Source of the DNA: Tepidimicrobium xylanilyticum
Lineage (GTDB): Bacteria > Bacillota > Clostridia > Tissierellales > Tepidimicrobiaceae
DNA length: 64,000 nucleotides
Assembly (NCBI RefSeq): GCF_900106765.1
Contig: NZ_FNNG01000004.1
Span: 1 to 64,000 of the forward strand
Direction of reading: 5' to 3'
The notes below the pieces were generated by a model, which saw nothing but the letters and a program-made list of their open reading frames with translations, was not told the origin of the DNA and did no database searches. Below are positions 23,629 through 32,819 of this stretch, one piece after another (positions within the stretch are counted from its first letter, which is position 1; the number at the start of each line of letters is the position of its first letter). The translations under genes and the position numbers were made by a program.

Positions 23629-24786
23629 TTATTCAGGTTCTATTGTGGTTAAATATACAAATTCTCCATTTTCCACTTTCTTTATGATAGCACTCTTAAC
23701 AGCATCCCCATTTTGGTCAAGAGTTATATGGCCAGTTGCACCTGTGAAATCTTTTGTTTCACTTAATGCATCCCTTATTGCTTGTGAATCAGCAGACCCT
23801 GCCCTTTCAATGGCATCTAATATAACCATATAGGCATCATATCCTAAAGCTGCAAAAGCATTGGCAGGCTTATTAAATTTTTCTTCATACTTTGCTAAGA
23901 ACTCCTCCGAAACTGCTGTTACAGGAGCTTCAGCCGTAAAGTGGGTACTAAATACAGCACCTTCCACCGCATCCCCACCAATGGATAGGAATTCTGGTGA
24001 TTCCCAAGTATCTCCACCAAGAATTGGTATAGTAATTCCTTGGTCTCTGGCTTGTTTGATTAATAGGGCACTTTCACCATAGTTTCCTGGTGCAAATATT
24101 ACATCAGGATTTGCACTAGATACATTGGTAAGCTGTGCAGTAAAGTCTTGGTCTCCAGTATTATAGGCAGCTTTAGCAACAATGGAATTTTCATCTCCAG
24201 TCAATTCCTTAAAAGAATCTTCAAAGTACTTGCTTAGCCCTACTGAATAGTCCTGGGTTACGTCCTGAATAATAGCAGCAGTCTTTGCCCCTAATTCCTT
24301 CACTGCATAGTTTGCCATTACAGTTCCCTGAAATGGGTCGATGAAACATACTCTGAAATAAAAATCGTTATTCAGGGTAACTAATGGATTAGTTGGTGAA
24401 CATCCTACTGCTGGAATTTTCTTTTCCTTTACTATATCTCCAGCCGCCATAGATAAAGAACTTCCATAGCTGCCTATTATTGCAACTACATTATCCTTAT
24501 CTATCAAACTTGATACTGCATTTGCAGCTTCTACCTTGTCCGACTTGTTGTCAACAATTACCAATTCTACTGGTCTGCCAAGAATCTCTGACTTTAATTC
24601 GTTAGCAAGTTCTATTCCTTCCACTGTCATTTGGCCACCAGCCGCACTGGCTCCAGTCATAGGCTCAAATACACCTATCTTAATTGGTCCTGTATCGCTT
24701 GCCGTTTCCTGAGTACCTCCGCATCCTGCTAATAGAAAAGCAGTTAACACAACCACTAGCACCAAAATCCCAAATTTTTTGAACAT
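23629..24786 (-). CDS. livK: Branched-chain amino acid ABC transporter substrate-binding lipoprotein
   Basis: A 385-residue periplasmic-type binding lipoprotein (Peripla_BP_6/LivK). A signal peptide with lipobox LLAGC puts the lipidated cysteine near residue 21. The mature part starts with IKIGVFEPMTGASAAGGQ and has the two-lobed fold of leucine/isoleucine/valine or amide binding proteins. The start ATG 24786 follows GGGGGG closely; the open frame to 24825 is a less likely start. It is the first gene of the liv operon, with a consensus promoter about 130 bases upstream. Specificity among branched-chain amino acids, short amides or other ligands is not set by sequence. Confidence 0.93.
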   Translation of the reverse strand: MFKKFGILVLVVVLTAFLLAGCGGTQETASDTGPIKIGVFEPMTGASAAGGQMTVEGIELANELKSEILGRPVELVIVDNKSDKVEAANAVSSLIDKDNVVAIIGSYGSSLSMAAGDIVKEKKIPAVGCSPTNPLVTLNNDFYFRVCFIDPFQGTVMANYAVKELGAKTAAIIQDVTQDYSVGLSKYFEDSFKELTGDENSIVAKAAYNTGDQDFTAQLTNVSSANPDVIFAPGNYGESALLIKQARDQGITIPILGGDTWESPEFLSIGGDAVEGAVFSTHFTAEAPVTAVSEEFLAKYEEKFNKPANAFAALGYDAYMVILDAIERAGSADSQAIRDALSETKDFTGATGHITLDQNGDAVKSAIIKKVENGEFVYLTTIEPE

Positions 24787-24914
24787 TTTAAAACCCCCCT
24801 TTTTCATTTTACAATGCATAAGCATTGTTGCTGGATAGATCGGATGTACTGGTATGTATGAAGAAGCATTTTGTGAAAAGTTTAACTAGTGCGAATATTT
24901 TATATTTTACCTTT

Positions 24915-24943
24915 AGTATATAATTCATCTGTTTTTTTGTCAA
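24915..24943 (-). promoter_or_regulatory. Sigma-A promoter of the livKHMGF operon
   Basis: A perfect TTGACA (24938-24943) and TATACT (24915-24920) are 17 bases apart on the minus strand. The leader to livK is about 120 bases; no riboswitch was recognised in it. Confidence 0.85.
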
Positions 24944-24961
24944 TATTCTTCATTTTTGGCA

Positions 24962-25888
24962 CTAAGTTAACATAAAATCTTCTCCCATTCTTTTATATTC
25001 TTCCAAAACCCTTTCAATACTAGGTATGGACTTTCTTCCACCTAAAGTTTTAACGGAAATGGCTGAAACTAAGGATGAAAATTTTAAATTGGACGAAAAT
25101 GAAAATCCTTTAACAAGCCCATAGGCAAAAGCCCCATGGAATATATCTCCAGCCCCCGTAGTATCCACTGCCTTTACTTTATAAGCAGGCAATCTTTTTA
25201 CCTCTCCATCCTCCTCATAGATAAGCCCTCTTTCCCCTAATGTGACTACCACCTTCCCTTTAGTTAGCTCTTTTAATTGATAAATAGCCTTTTCGTAATC
25301 CTTTTCATTATCTATGACATCCATATTACAGTAGGATAGGGCAAATCTTTCTGAAGTTATAAGATAATCCACCTTTTTCGCTAAAGCAATAGTTCCCTCT
25401 CTAACTGAACCAGCATCTAGTATAGTAATTGCATGTGGGAAGGTTTTAACAGCCTCTATTGATGTTTCCAATTCATGCCCATCAAAGAGAATTACTTTTG
25501 GATTTAATCCCTTTAATTTGGAGAAAGGTACCTTAAAACCTTCATGCTTCTCAGAACAGTTTATAATAGTCCTACTACCATTTTCCACATTGACCAATAT
25601 AGTGGAATAAGGAGTAGAATAATTTTTATCTATCTTCACTAAGGATATATCCGTTCCTACTTCTTTAAATTCCTCAATTATCTTTTTGCCATAGATATCA
25701 TGGCCTAAAACCCCTATATAAGCTGTAGGTATTCCCCATTTTGATAACAGATAGGCTGCATTTGCTGCAGGCCCTCCACCGCATTCGATTTTTGTATTAA
25801 CTGAATACTTTTGATTCTCAATAGGATAGCCTTCAAGAGGCAATGTTACATCATAAGCTGCATGGCCTATACATAGTACATCAAACAT
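24962..25888 (-). CDS. PfkB-family carbohydrate kinase
   Basis: A 308-residue ribokinase/PfkB-family kinase. The N-terminal VLCIGHAAYDV and GGGPAANAAYLLSKWG motif near 35 bind substrate; the C-terminal DTTGAGDIFHGAF near 237 holds the anion hole and catalytic aspartate. ATG 25888 has GGAGG seven bases upstream. It is the last gene after regulator, IIB and IIC of an ascorbate-family PTS, so it may phosphorylate the imported sugar phosphate a second time or salvage an unphosphorylated sugar. The family does not tell the substrate. Confidence 0.87.
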   Translation of the reverse strand: MFDVLCIGHAAYDVTLPLEGYPIENQKYSVNTKIECGGGPAANAAYLLSKWGIPTAYIGVLGHDIYGKKIIEEFKEVGTDISLVKIDKNYSTPYSTILVNVENGSRTIINCSEKHEGFKVPFSKLKGLNPKVILFDGHELETSIEAVKTFPHAITILDAGSVREGTIALAKKVDYLITSERFALSYCNMDVIDNEKDYEKAIYQLKELTKGKVVVTLGERGLIYEEDGEVKRLPAYKVKAVDTTGAGDIFHGAFAYGLVKGFSFSSNLKFSSLVSAISVKTLGGRKSIPSIERVLEEYKRMGEDFMLT

Positions 25889-25947
25889 CTTTTTTCCTCC
25901 TTCTAAATTTATTAAAAACAAATGCTCCTATAAAGGAGCATTTACAA

Positions 25948-27321
25948 TCATTCATAAGCCTCTACATCATTATTCAAAGTAGGAGATTTAGTTTTTATGA
26001 AATTCGGTACTATAAGAGCTATTAGGAATAGCCCAGCAAGTATATATGTTCCCATACCTTCCATTATATTTGCTACTTTTCCAAATAATATCCCTATTAC
26101 TCCAAAATCAAAATCTCCAAAGGTGGTATTTTGGAAGCCAAGTTCTCCAAGAACCGGAAGCAATAATGCAGGTAAGAAGGTTATTCCTAGACCATTAACA
26201 AACGACCCAATTACAGCTCCCCTTTTCCCACCAGTAGCGTTTCCGTATATTCCTGCTGTTGCACCACAGAAGAAATGTGGAACTAAACCTGGTATTATCA
26301 ATACCCCTCCTAAAGCTCCTAGTATAAACATCCCTATTATACCACCAATAAAGCTAGATATGAATCCTATTACCACTGCAGTTGGTGCATAGGTAAAGAA
26401 AACAGCACAATCTACCGCTGGAACTGCATTTGGTATAATCTTTTTGGAAATACCTTCAAAGGCAGGGATTAAATCTCCTAATATCATCCTGACCCCGTTA
26501 TAAACGATGGTAACCCCTACTGCAAATTTTAAAGCACTCATTATAGCAAATACTATGAAATTGGTTCCACCTGATATACCAGATACAAACTCAGCTCCTG
26601 CAGCAATGGCTGCAATTAAGTAGAATATACACATTGCAATAGCCGTTGAAATGGTGGTGTCCCTTAGGAAACCATATTTTTCAGGAATTTTAATATCCTC
26701 AGTACTGTCTTCCACATTTCCTACTATTTTACCAACCCAAGCCGATAGGTAATAGCCTAGACTACCAAAATGGCCCATGGCTATATTATCCCCTTCGGTA
26801 ACCTGTAGGGTATATTTTTGCCCAATGGCAGGTGAAATGGCTGACCAAGCCCCCAGTATAAATCCACCGACTCCAACTAATGGAGTCCCTGATAGTCCAG
26901 CAGTACTCAATACTGCAGAAAGAAGACATGCCATAAAGAAGGAATGATGTCCTGTTAAGAATATATACTTATACTTTGTAAATCTGGCAATAATAAGGTT
27001 AAAAACAAGACCAAATAATAATATAAGCATAGTTTCTCTTCCCAAAACATTTTGGGCAATGGCAACGATTGCCTCGTTATTTGGAACAACCCCTGTAATG
27101 TTAAATCCATGTTCTATCATCTGTCCCAATGGATCTAAATTTGCTACGATAAAGTCTGCTCCAGCGCCTAACATAAGGTATCCAAGTATTGGCTTTAATG
27201 TTCCAGTCATTACTCTAGTAAAGGGCCTCCTCAAAGCAATAAGACCTATCAAGGAAATTAGTCCTAATAATAAGGCCGGTTGTGTTAAGATATCTTGAGA
27301 AATAACTCTTAAAATACCCAT
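25948..27321 (-). CDS. ulaA: PTS ascorbate-family IIC component
   Basis: A 457-residue membrane protein of the UlaA/SgaT IIC family, with about ten or eleven membrane segments. GHHSFFMACLLSAVL near 125 and QKYTLQVTEGDNIAMGHFG near 170 match the substrate-binding part, and FVNGLGITFLPALLLP is near 380. ATG 27321 has GGGGGAGG upstream. It follows the IIB gene by 17 bases. UlaA proteins carry L-ascorbate in enteric bacteria; relatives carry other sugars or polyols. None of the ascorbate-degrading enzymes (UlaD, UlaE, UlaF, UlaG) is nearby, so another substrate is likely. Confidence 0.9.
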   Translation of the reverse strand: MGILRVISQDILTQPALLLGLISLIGLIALRRPFTRVMTGTLKPILGYLMLGAGADFIVANLDPLGQMIEHGFNITGVVPNNEAIVAIAQNVLGRETMLILLFGLVFNLIIARFTKYKYIFLTGHHSFFMACLLSAVLSTAGLSGTPLVGVGGFILGAWSAISPAIGQKYTLQVTEGDNIAMGHFGSLGYYLSAWVGKIVGNVEDSTEDIKIPEKYGFLRDTTISTAIAMCIFYLIAAIAAGAEFVSGISGGTNFIVFAIMSALKFAVGVTIVYNGVRMILGDLIPAFEGISKKIIPNAVPAVDCAVFFTYAPTAVVIGFISSFIGGIIGMFILGALGGVLIIPGLVPHFFCGATAGIYGNATGGKRGAVIGSFVNGLGITFLPALLLPVLGELGFQNTTFGDFDFGVIGILFGKVANIMEGMGTYILAGLFLIALIVPNFIKTKSPTLNNDVEAYE

Positions 27322-27338
27322 TCTAATACCTCCCCCAT

Positions 27339-27620
27339 TTAATCATTTTTTTGAGACAGTTCCAATAAAATATCCAACACATCTTCCTTTATCTTCTTCT
27401 TATTGATATAGCTTCTTACTACTGCAACCCTTTTGTTTTCAAACTGATTTGCAAGCTCTTCCACAGTAACAATAAGGTCACATTCCTTGCCTTGAGCTGA
27501 ATTAAAATCTGTAGATTCTATATCAGCTTTGATCCCATGTTCTTCACATATTTCATCCAATTTCATCTTAAGCATTATGCTGCTACCAATTCCATTACCG
27601 CATACAGTAAATACCTTCAA
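27339..27620 (-). CDS. ulaB: PTS ascorbate-family IIB component
   Basis: A 93-residue IIB protein of the lactose/ascorbate superfamily. The phosphocysteine loop VCGNGIGSSIMLKMK puts the active cysteine at residue 7. The start is TTG 27620, with GGAGGGAG at good spacing; no ATG or GTG fits. It lies between the regulator gene (which encodes an EIIA domain) and the IIC gene. It receives phosphate from an EIIA, possibly the regulator's own, and gives it to the sugar on IIC. Confidence 0.88.
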   Translation of the reverse strand: MKVFTVCGNGIGSSIMLKMKLDEICEEHGIKADIESTDFNSAQGKECDLIVTVEELANQFENKRVAVVRSYINKKKIKEDVLDILLELSQKND

Positions 27621-27641
27621 AACATCTCCCTCCTTTCTATT

Positions 27642-29762
27642 TTATTTACTAAACTTGTCTATTATTTCAAGGATTTCATCTACATCAATTGAATTTACTA
27701 TCCTATCGATAGCTTCTTCATCCTCCAATAAGACCATCAACTGAGACAAGGCCTTTAAATGGCTTTCCGAATCTACTGCACAGAAGGATATTACCAATTT
27801 CACTGGGTCATTTTCCTTATTGCCAAATTCTATTGGTTCTTTTAACGTGATAATACTCATTCCAATTTCCAATGCACCTTCTTCTGGTCTTGCATGGGGC
27901 ATTGCTACCCCCTCTAAAATTACTATATATGGACCAATCTCCTTTACAGCTTCAATCATGGAATCTACATACCTTTCTTCTGCTGCCCCTACCTTTACTA
28001 AGAGTTCTCCACCAATTCTTACTGCTTCTTCCCAATTTTTTGCTTCCACATTAAGTTTTATTGTTTCCTTTGAAATTATATCCTTTAGCACTGGCTTATC
28101 ATCTCCATCTTCATTTTTGAGCATTTTTAAATTGAATATATTATATAAATCCTTTTCCAATTGATGGCGGTCATTAATAGTGCAGCTCCTTTCAATAACG
28201 CTTATAAGCCCATCAATTTCTACTCTCTTCCCACTAGATTTAAGGAAGATCCCATTTAATTCCTTAATATTGTCTTCACTTAATATTGGACTAACGTATA
28301 TAACCTTAATGCCTTTTACATTCTCAATAGGAACTGTAGATATGATTACATCTATATCCTCCCTATCCAAGATTTCCTCTAATTTTCTCTTAGAAACTAC
28401 TGCTACAATACTCACTTCAAACATGGATTGGATCTGTACCGATAAAAGTTCCGATGTACCAATGCCAGTATTACACACGATTACTACCCTAGGTAAAACA
28501 ATTCCACTAAATCTTTCCCTTTCTATAGCAGCCCCAAAATGGATAGTTAGATATCCTATTTCATCATCATTTATTTTCTTTCCTATGAACTCCTCTATGG
28601 GATAAACGCTTTCTTTAACTATTTGGAAAAGTTCCTCATAGTCCTCCTTTATACTCTTTAGAATTGGATTCTCCAGTTTTATCCCATATTTTAAGCGGTT
28701 TATCATCGGTTTTATATGCTCCAATAAACTATTGTATAGTTTCCAGTCCTGTCCAATATCTGAAATGATTTTGGAATTTACCAACTCTATAACTTCCTTT
28801 ACCAATAACTGAATATGAATCCATTCGCCCTTGGAATTTTCATAGATAGAAGAGAGATTACCTCCTAATAGACAAGCGGTTATATAGATGATTTCATCTT
28901 CTATGATCTTAATATTATAATATCCCTCAACTATTTCTATTAAATCCTTGGCTACAGTATATTCTCTAGTCTGAACCATGTTTTTATCTTCTAGGTTTAA
29001 GTCAATATATCTACCCTTGTTAATCCTCATTAAAGATACACATATATGGGCTACAATATTTGCATAGGCTACATCGGAGTAATCGACCCCAATCTTTTTT
29101 TCCATGATATTTACTATATTTTCTATAAAGGGTATGTCGATGTCATCTATCAACCTATCCATATATTTTCTTATTCCAAATGAATTACTTTTACCATGCT
29201 TATGGCTTTTGGATTTAACATCTGAATAGTCATAGACATATTCTGTCCAAAGTTCTACTAACAGCTTTCTTATATGCCTTTCCTCTCCCACCAGTTTTAA
29301 GCCGTGTCTTTGGCGGAATACTATATTAAGGCCATACTCTTCTAAAGCCCTTCTAGCCTTTTTCAAGTCATTATTTATTGTACTTTGGCTTACCCCTAGC
29401 TTTTGTGATAATTCCTCTGTTGTGATATAATCATCTGCGTCTATAAAGGCTAAGATAATCATTATAATTCTCTCATCTGGCGAAAATACGAAATCGTACT
29501 TTTCAGCCCCAACTAAGACTTCTTTTAACTTTTTTCTATCTTCAGCCTCTCCCATGAAGGATACGCCTACTCTAGGTTTTCTTTGAAGTTTATTCATGCC
29601 ATTGGCTACTAGGAAGTTATCTATATTGTCTAGATCATACCTTACAGTCCTATTACTTACCATCAGCAACTTTTGAATTTGAGAAATGGTTCTCGGCACA
29701 TTACTATTTAGTAAATACAATAATATTTGAGCTGCTCTATCATATAGGAAAATAATACTCAC
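27642..29762 (-). CDS. BglG/MtlR-type PTS-controlled transcriptional regulator with EIIB and EIIA domains
   Basis: About 706 residues. Two helix-turn-helix domains (QIQKLLMVSNRTVRYDLDNI, then LSQKLGVSQSTINNDLKKA) precede two PTS regulation domains with histidine-bearing helices, a GatB-like EIIB domain (VIVCNTGIGTSELLS) and a C-terminal EIIA domain of the fructose/mannitol type with active-site VAMPHARPEEGA. It probably activates this PTS operon, which follows. The start is uncertain: the ATG at 29813 lacks a ribosome site; GTG 29762 sits directly on AAAGGAA, while that site is ideally spaced for an ATT codon at 29756. No separate IIA gene is present, so the regulator's EIIA domain may serve transport. 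Confidence 0.85.
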   Translation of the reverse strand: MSIIFLYDRAAQILLYLLNSNVPRTISQIQKLLMVSNRTVRYDLDNIDNFLVANGMNKLQRKPRVGVSFMGEAEDRKKLKEVLVGAEKYDFVFSPDERIIMIILAFIDADDYITTEELSQKLGVSQSTINNDLKKARRALEEYGLNIVFRQRHGLKLVGEERHIRKLLVELWTEYVYDYSDVKSKSHKHGKSNSFGIRKYMDRLIDDIDIPFIENIVNIMEKKIGVDYSDVAYANIVAHICVSLMRINKGRYIDLNLEDKNMVQTREYTVAKDLIEIVEGYYNIKIIEDEIIYITACLLGGNLSSIYENSKGEWIHIQLLVKEVIELVNSKIISDIGQDWKLYNSLLEHIKPMINRLKYGIKLENPILKSIKEDYEELFQIVKESVYPIEEFIGKKINDDEIGYLTIHFGAAIERERFSGIVLPRVVIVCNTGIGTSELLSVQIQSMFEVSIVAVVSKRKLEEILDREDIDVIISTVPIENVKGIKVIYVSPILSEDNIKELNGIFLKSSGKRVEIDGLISVIERSCTINDRHQLEKDLYNIFNLKMLKNEDGDDKPVLKDIISKETIKLNVEAKNWEEAVRIGGELLVKVGAAEERYVDSMIEAVKEIGPYIVILEGVAMPHARPEEGALEIGMSIITLKEPIEFGNKENDPVKLVISFCAVDSESHLKALSQLMVLLEDEEAIDRIVNSIDVDEILEIIDKFSK

Positions 29763-29963
29763 TTCCTTTCGTAAAAGGAAATTAACACTTCCCTTTATTT
29801 TTAAGTATACCATCTATAATTTGCAATAAACCTACATAAAATGTCCCTTATAAATGTGGCAATTTTACAAATAAAAGCTCCGTACTAATTCTAGCATAAG
29901 ATTCCCTTGACAAATACAACTACTATTACTACATCATGATCTGCTTTCCGAATAATTTAATAA

Positions 29964-30008
29964 AATAAAAAGCCGCCATTATAAGGTTTTTTCCTTAAAT
30001 GACGACTA
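29964..30008 (-). terminator. Terminator of the small membrane protein gene
   Basis: On the minus strand GTCGTCATT-TAAGG and CCTTA-TAATGGCGGC pair (with G-U pairs) around AAAAAA, followed by TTTTTATTTT. Confidence 0.75.
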
Positions 30009-30014
30009 AGCCAT

Positions 30015-30200
30015 TTATCCCCTATTCTTAATAATAAAATTAATGCCAAGTCCAATTAATATGATGGGAATTAATATTTTGACTAATAATCCAAAAAAAA
30101 TGCCAAAAGTAACGGTGACTCCTGTAAAAACTAAAATTAAAAGGGTTAGAACTATGGAGAAAACAATGGCAATAATTGAAATCAAACACCCAAATATCAT
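30015..30200 (-). CDS. Small hydrophobic membrane protein, unknown
   Basis: A 61-residue protein made of two hydrophobic segments (about 4-30 and 33-54) with an NRG C-terminus. I do not recognise the family. Support for it being a gene is a GGAG site seven bases before ATG 30200, a strong terminator directly after the stop, and separate transcription from both neighbours. A role is not assigned. Confidence 0.6.
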   Translation of the reverse strand: MIFGCLISIIAIVFSIVLTLLILVFTGVTVTFGIFFGLLVKILIPIILIGLGINFIIKNRG

Positions 30201-30356
30201 AACATTCTCCTTTATCCAGTTATTTTACTCTTAATATAAATTATAGCATAACTGGGTAAAAATTTACTATAATATCCTCCATAGGAAAATAATATTGCAT
30301 TTTTTATTAAGAAATAATTTAATATGTAAATATAAGCATAATAATAGAGCATTATC

Positions 30357-30383
30357 AAATGGGACGGCTAAACCGTCCCATTT
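30357..30383 (-). terminator. Hairpin terminator after the copper-amine-oxidase-like-domain protein
   Basis: AAATGGGACGG pairs perfectly with CCGTCCCATTT around five bases. It lies 20 bases after the stop at 30404. The GGGAC head is shared with other intergenic hairpins in this window. Confidence 0.65.
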
Positions 30384-30403
30384 TACTAATTATAATCATT
30401 TTA

Positions 30404-31480
30404 TTATTTATAATACTTTCCGTACTTTTCATCTCCATATATCCTATATTCAGTTTCATACTTGCCATCTACGTAAATATCAATTATCACTCTATCATCA
30501 TCATGATCATAGTCATAATAGTAGAATATTTTATCTGCTATTCTATCTAAAGTATCAAGCAGTTCATAATTTTTTATATCCACATATTCACTGCGAGAAA
30601 TATCTAGGTCTATGGATAAATAAACTTCATAGTTTCTAGTATCAATGTCATCTATATAGACTTTAATTTTTTCTTTATCAAACTCATTATATACTATATC
30701 TTCTATATCCCTATCATAATACCCTCTACTACTACTGCTGCTACTTCCATAGGAAATACTTAAACTGCTATTCTTCTTTTTATTAAATGTTAATACATCC
30801 TTTCTATAGTATTCATCATATATTGAACCATAAATATCTACATTGCTAATTTCTGATAATATTATATCTACAATATCTTCTATCAGAGCTTTTCTGTCGC
30901 TATGCTTTATTCTATTCCAATAGTTTTCCTGTCTAACATCTCTTAAATCCATTGTAATGTTTACATCAATCCTATTACTGCTTTCCTTTAAAACTATGTC
31001 AAAGTCTACCCCTTCATAAGTACCAAATTTGCTATTTAACTCTTTTTCAATATCCTTAATGTCTTTCTCTTTTTTAGCTTTCTCCTCTTCAGCTTTTTCT
31101 TTTAACTTTTCAATTTCCTTTTTTAGTTCAGCAATTTCATTATCCCTCTTCTTCAACTCCTCCTCATAGGCTTTCGATTTAACGTCTATAATCTCTGCCG
31201 TATAGGTTTCTTCGTCCCATTTTATCTCCATGTCTAATAGTTCAGCAATAGCCCTTACTGGTACATAAGAACGCCCATCTACAATAAAAGCAGGTGTATT
31301 ATACTTCTTTTCTATTTCCTTCGTCACATCCTTACCACCTACTTTAAATTTAATTCTTCCGTAAGTAGCCGTAAGCTTCTTTTGATATACTTGATTGGCT
31401 GCTGTAGCAATGGTACCCAATGCTAAAACCAATACTATTGAAATAATTAGTACTTTTTTAAATCTAATACCTTTGAACAT
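30404..31480 (-). CDS. Secreted protein with copper-amine-oxidase-like N domain and two copies of an unrecognised repeat
   Basis: A 358-residue exported protein: signal peptide about 1-28, then a copper amine oxidase N-like domain (about 33-98, with AFIVDGRSYVPVRAIAELL), a charged coiled coil (about 103-147) and two copies of a ~95-residue alpha/beta unit (about 145-245 and 258-350). The units start with a LNSKFGTYEGV-like strand and end in IYGSIYDEYYRKD-like strands; a serine-rich linker lies between. The same unit occurs three times in the protein at 48295-50238. ATG 31480 follows GGGAGG. The N-domain is common in cell-surface proteins of Clostridia and is not catalytic. Function is unknown. 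Confidence 0.8.
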   Translation of the reverse strand: MFKGIRFKKVLIISIVLVLALGTIATAANQVYQKKLTATYGRIKFKVGGKDVTKEIEKKYNTPAFIVDGRSYVPVRAIAELLDMEIKWDEETYTAEIIDVKSKAYEEELKKRDNEIAELKKEIEKLKEKAEEEKAKKEKDIKDIEKELNSKFGTYEGVDFDIVLKESSNRIDVNITMDLRDVRQENYWNRIKHSDRKALIEDIVDIILSEISNVDIYGSIYDEYYRKDVLTFNKKKNSSLSISYGSSSSSSRGYYDRDIEDIVYNEFDKEKIKVYIDDIDTRNYEVYLSIDLDISRSEYVDIKNYELLDTLDRIADKIFYYYDYDHDDDRVIIDIYVDGKYETEYRIYGDEKYGKYYK

Positions 31481-31778
31481 AAAATCCCTCCCATACTCTT
31501 TTATTATATACTATTGTATCATCATAAGGGAAGTGCTTTCAATTATTTTTACTACTTCTTTAGTACCATCTTTCTCATGTATATTTTATAAATATTCCTC
31601 CCTGTTTTTTCTTATTTTAAGACCTCTAAACCCTCCTGTTACTAATTTTTTAACCTTACCCATTAGGCTCTCAGATATTGATTGAGGAATTAATATGGAT
31701 AGGGATTTATTCCTATTTTATTGCAAAATATGTCATATTCGGTCTTTTTATGGTAAAATAAGCTAAAGGAGTGATAGT
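31481..31778. other. AT-rich intergenic region between divergent genes
   Basis: About 300 bases between the start of the gene at 31480 and the plus-strand gene at 31779. It should hold both promoters. I see no clear structure or conserved reading frame in it. Confidence 0.4.
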
Positions 31779-32018
31779 ATGTATTATGAAGAAAATAAAA
31801 AAAGCAATTCGTTATTAGCTCCAAGGGAACTATTACATTTAAAACTAAAATACAATAAATTATTAAATGAGTACAAAAAAGCAATGACTGATTTAGGATA
31901 TGCAACATATGATAAGGTAATATATAAGAATCTAAAAGACGAAGAACTGGAAAAATTCGTAATACGCATCAAAGAACTCGAAATGGAAATGGAAAAACTC
32001 AATGAAATAATTTATTAG
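31779..32018 (+). CDS. Small coiled-coil protein, unknown
   Basis: A 79-residue cytoplasmic protein, highly charged and helical, with heptad-like leucines (LLHLKLKYNKLLNEYKKAM near 17-36 and ELEKFVIRIKELEMEMEKL near 56-74). A good ribosome site AAAGGAGTGA lies six bases before the ATG. I do not recognise its family. It sits between a surface-protein gene and a stretch of decayed mobile elements, on the strand opposite to its neighbours. Confidence 0.65.
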   Translation: MYYEENKKSNSLLAPRELLHLKLKYNKLLNEYKKAMTDLGYATYDKVIYKNLKDEELEKFVIRIKELEMEMEKLNEIIY

Positions 32019-32074
32019 GATTACAGTCAAAAAATAGTGATTAATAATCACATGTTAGACTTGTATAAGTAAAA

Positions 32075-32210
32075 ACGACCATTTTGGAGCGCTAACTTAA
32101 TATCAACTATGGCACTGGCTATAGCTCCTTTTAGACTTCCAGCAAATAGCCAGTTCTTTTTTTCCTTCTATAAATGGTCTTATGCTATTTTTCGCTATGT
32201 TATTTGATAT
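32075..32210 (-). pseudogene. IS66-family transposase, C-terminal fragment (frameshifted)
   Basis: On the minus strand the two frames read ISNNIAKNSIRPFIEG and then KNWLFAGSLKGAIASAIV, matching the IRPF...GRKNWLFS...GAKASA block near the end of IS66 transposases. A run of seven A between them shifts the frame by one base. No upstream transposase remains. Confidence 0.72.
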
Positions 32211-32235
32211 TTTACTATATACCATAATACTTAAC

Positions 32236-32370
32236 TCATTCTCCCCATAGCAAATTTACAGCATTATATAATTCATTTGTAGATTGACGTAAATATATAC
32301 TGGCTGTCTTTAGGTCATTATGCCCTAATGGGTTTTGTACTGCTACAATATTAGCGTTATTGTTAATTAA
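32236..32370 (-). pseudogene. Tyrosine recombinase/integrase, C-terminal fragment
   Basis: The minus strand encodes LINNNANIVAVQNPLGHNDL then KTASIYLRQSTNELYNAVN and a stop. This is the LGH...T...IY block of XerC/D-like recombinases with the catalytic tyrosine. A stop codon precedes it in frame and the rest of the gene is missing. Confidence 0.72.
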
Positions 32371-32612
32371 TTATATGTCTTATTACTCAAAATGGTCGTA
32401 GATTTTATTCTTAGAAAAATATATCCAGCACTCACGGTTTAACTATCTTGACAAAGTGTGGAAAAATATAATCTAGCATTTTTTCCATAACAAAATACAT
32501 TTGCGAAATAAACCTGCTAAAATGTTAATTGGCTAAAATAACATAGGAAGGAAATTTATTCACAAGTACAATCTAACTTTGTCACACAATTGTTAAATTT
32601 AGAATGGGTTAA

Positions 32613-32738
32613 AGTAACGTTTCTCATATTCCTATACCGCCTAAAGTTCTTTATATTAATGAATTTAAGGGTAATGTAGAAACTGGGAAGTATTACATTA
32701 TGAAAACAACCCCAGCCCAACTATTGACAAAAAGCTAA
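32613..32738 (+). pseudogene. ISL3-family transposase fragment
   Basis: The plus strand reads IPIPPKVLYINEFKGNVETG KYYIM in one frame, matching the PKVISIDEFKG...KY block around the first catalytic aspartate of ISL3 transposases (the D is N here). Stops flank it on both sides. Confidence 0.6.
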
Positions 32739-32776
32739 AAAACACCTCACAAGTATTGCTACCTGTGAGGTGTTTA
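32735..32776 (-). terminator. Terminator of the S-layer protein gene
   Basis: On the minus strand AAACACCTCACAG and CTTGTGAGGTGTTT form a long stem, followed by TTTTAGC and more T. It lies 44 bases after the stop of the S-layer gene. Confidence 0.85.
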
Positions 32777-32819
32777 ACTTTTAGTTTATCATCCAATTAC
32801 ATTATGTCCTAGCCTCTAA

